From contig JADQBA010000006.1 in NCBI GenBank assembly GCA_016903675.1, forward strand, positions 72,738 to 136,737: a stretch of 64,000 bases of DNA, read 5' to 3'. Under the pieces are notes generated by a model. It was not told where the DNA came from and searched no databases. It was given only the letters and a program-made list of their open reading frames with translations. The DNA comes from Stigonema ocellatum SAG 48.90 = DSM 106950. GTDB lineage: Bacteria; Cyanobacteriota; Cyanobacteriia; Cyanobacteriales; Nostocaceae. Position numbers and translations under genes: made by a program. How positions within the stretch are numbered: the stretch's first letter is position 1; each line of letters starts with the position of its first letter. Positions 63,146-64,000 of the stretch are shown piece by piece.

Positions 63146-63268
63146 TAGCACTCCTATTTGATTGGTGAAAATCGCATCTAGTTAGGGCTTTAGCCGACGA
63201 AAATCACCATGTGAACTAAAGCCCTACCTATAAGTTATCAATTCTTCACAAATGATATAGGATTGCTA
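63146..63268. repeat. MITE family 2, diverged copy upstream of the XRE gene
   Basis: Ends TAGCACTCCTA and TAGGATTGCTA; inner stem AGGGCTTTAGCCGAC... with ACTAAAGCCCT. It differs in the core from 27185 and 60091 and lies at the 5' end of the XRE gene. Confidence 0.65.
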
Positions 63269-63301
63269 TGGCTGTGTTTATAGTAATCAATTTATTTACT
63301 T

Positions 63302-63397
63302 CAGGACTTACGCAAAAATTGTCAGAAACCCTGATTTATCGAACCGCCAAGACGCGCCCGTGCGCCAAGAATGCGTGGAGCGTGCGTAAGTCCTATA
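63302..63397. repeat. Short MITE with AGGACTTACGCA ends
   Basis: AGGACTTACGCA at 63303-63314 and TGCGTAAGTCCT at 63385-63396 match the ends of the 215-bp MITE at 13686, with an unrelated core (CAGAAACCCTGATTTATCG, CCAAGACGCGCCCGTGCGCC). It truncates the CHAT gene that follows. Confidence 0.75.
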
Positions 63398-63680
63398 CTT
63401 AGTCTTGAGTGCTTATGATACTGGTCGTGGCAGAATCACTGAAGATGGAATCATCGGTTTGTCTCGCTCCTTTTTTGCCGCTGGAGTACCCAGTATGATA
63501 GTAGCCTTATGGGCTGTACAGGATATGCCTACAGCCGATTTGATGACCGAGTTTTATCGCAATCTTCAACACAATCCTGATAAAGCTCAAGCTTTGCGGC
63601 AAGCTATGCTCACCACAATGAAACGGCATCCTGAACCTAAAATTTGGGGAGCATTTACACTCATTGGTGAAGCTAAGTGA
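63398..63680 (+). pseudogene. CHAT-domain protease, C-terminal fragment
   Basis: The frame runs from the end of the small MITE: LVLSAYDTGRGRITEDGIIGLSRSFFAAGVPSMIVALWAVQDMPTADLMTEFYRNL, the CHAT (caspase-HetF) C-terminal half with the active-site cysteine region changed to LSAYDTG (commonly LSACDTG). So the cysteine position carries Tyr. The upstream catalytic His part and TPR repeats are missing. An ATG at 63405 might still allow a 91-residue product. Confidence 0.7.
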
Positions 63681-63864
63681 GCTTGACTGCTTAGCAGGGT
63701 ATTATACTTCGCACGGGAATAAACTGAGCTTTTGATTTAGCTAGGATCTATTAGCTATAAATTCTTGGCTGAAAGCTGTAAGATGAAGTCCGTGCCCTAG
63801 GCAAAGCTAAAAGCTGACTGCTCAAAGTATAATTCATAATTTTCTTCATCTTTGTCATCAACTC

Positions 63865-64000
63865 ATGACCGATGTTAATGAACGTGCCGATTTTGATAGT
63901 CCGTGGAAAGAAGTTCTAGAAGCTTACTTCCCTCAAGCAATGCAGTTCTTTTTTCCTCAAACTGCTGCATTAATTGATTGGGAACGCGGCTATGAATTTC
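63865..64000 (+). CDS. Rpn/DUF4351-like protein, partial (cut by window end)
   Basis: The ATG at 63865 begins MTDVNERADFDSPWKEVLEAYFPQAMQFFFPQTAALIDWERGYEF and the frame is open to base 64000. This start is typical of cyanobacterial proteins annotated as Rpn-family or DUF4351 (PD-(D/E)XK transposase-like). Only 45 residues are visible, so the catalytic region is outside. Confidence 0.75.
   Translation, partial: MTDVNERADFDSPWKEVLEAYFPQAMQFFFPQTAALIDWERGYEF

Overview
The window looks like chromosome from a filamentous, probably heterocystous cyanobacterium (Nostocales type). It carries many GCGATCGC (HIP1) sites, a phycocyanin rod operon with its bilin lyases, heme oxygenase and chlorophyll-biosynthesis genes, a cyanobacterial cox operon, a heterocyst-type devB/devC remnant, and a dense load of small repeats. 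The repeats are (GGGAGTG)n-type heptads, MITE-like inverted-repeat elements and hairpin cassettes. No rRNA, tRNA or CRISPR array was recognised.

Layout. 1-3.1 kb: a PAS sensor cut by the window edge and a complex REC-wHTH-HPt-REC regulator whose GGDEF domain is missing. 3.6-7.1 kb: gene debris (PEP synthase tail, broken membrane protein, transposase tail) around an intact CoA-transferase. 7.1-13.5 kb: a fermentative cluster (pfkA, DHOD-like protein, pyruvate:ferredoxin oxidoreductase nifJ, stress protein). nifJ is split into two frames by short tandem repeats. 14.4-21.6 kb: a compact four-gene sensory operon. It holds two hybrid kinases, a cyanobacteriochrome kinase with both a DXCF cysteine and the canonical cysteine, and an Rcp1-like regulator. 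21.8-29.4 kb: a low-oxygen tetrapyrrole cluster: BchE-like oxygen-independent cyclase fused to a C-terminal receiver domain, HemN, heme oxygenase, and an oxygen-dependent AcsF/ChlA cyclase. 30-34.4 kb: pentapeptide protein and coxBAC. 34.4-40 kb: pdxH, then fragments of a nitronate monooxygenase and an RND pump, a second pentapeptide protein, an IS200-type transposase, a secreted protein and a collapsed two-component pair. 40.3-45.2 kb: a four-gene operon with no function I can name (PqqD-like, ATP-grasp, PLP decarboxylase, urea-transporter/M23 fusion). 46-48 kb: devB with a decayed devC. 48.3-53.5 kb: cpcBAHID plus cpcEF on the minus strand. The structural proteins are almost free of Met and Cys, as in the sulfur-sparing phycocyanin-3 of Calothrix/Fremyella. 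54-64 kb: B12-binding-like protein, GNAT, PutA, an orphan DUF433 antitoxin, an ArsR regulator with a perfect 28-bp operator-like palindrome and an efflux adaptor, Uma2, a truncated XRE/AAA protein, a CHAT tail and the start of a Rpn/DUF4351-like protein.

How the genes may work together. Much of the left half fits life at low oxygen: PFOR fermentation, HemN, BchE, AcsF, heme oxygenase and a terminal oxidase operon. These sit next to light and redox sensors, one with a probable bilin chromophore that heme oxygenase products could supply. The right half carries an alternative phycocyanin that appears to be built for sulfur scarcity. The best candidates for new biology are the BchE-receiver fusion, the PqqD/ATP-grasp/decarboxylase/UT-M23 operon, and the Met/Cys-depleted cpc operon linked to cpcEF.
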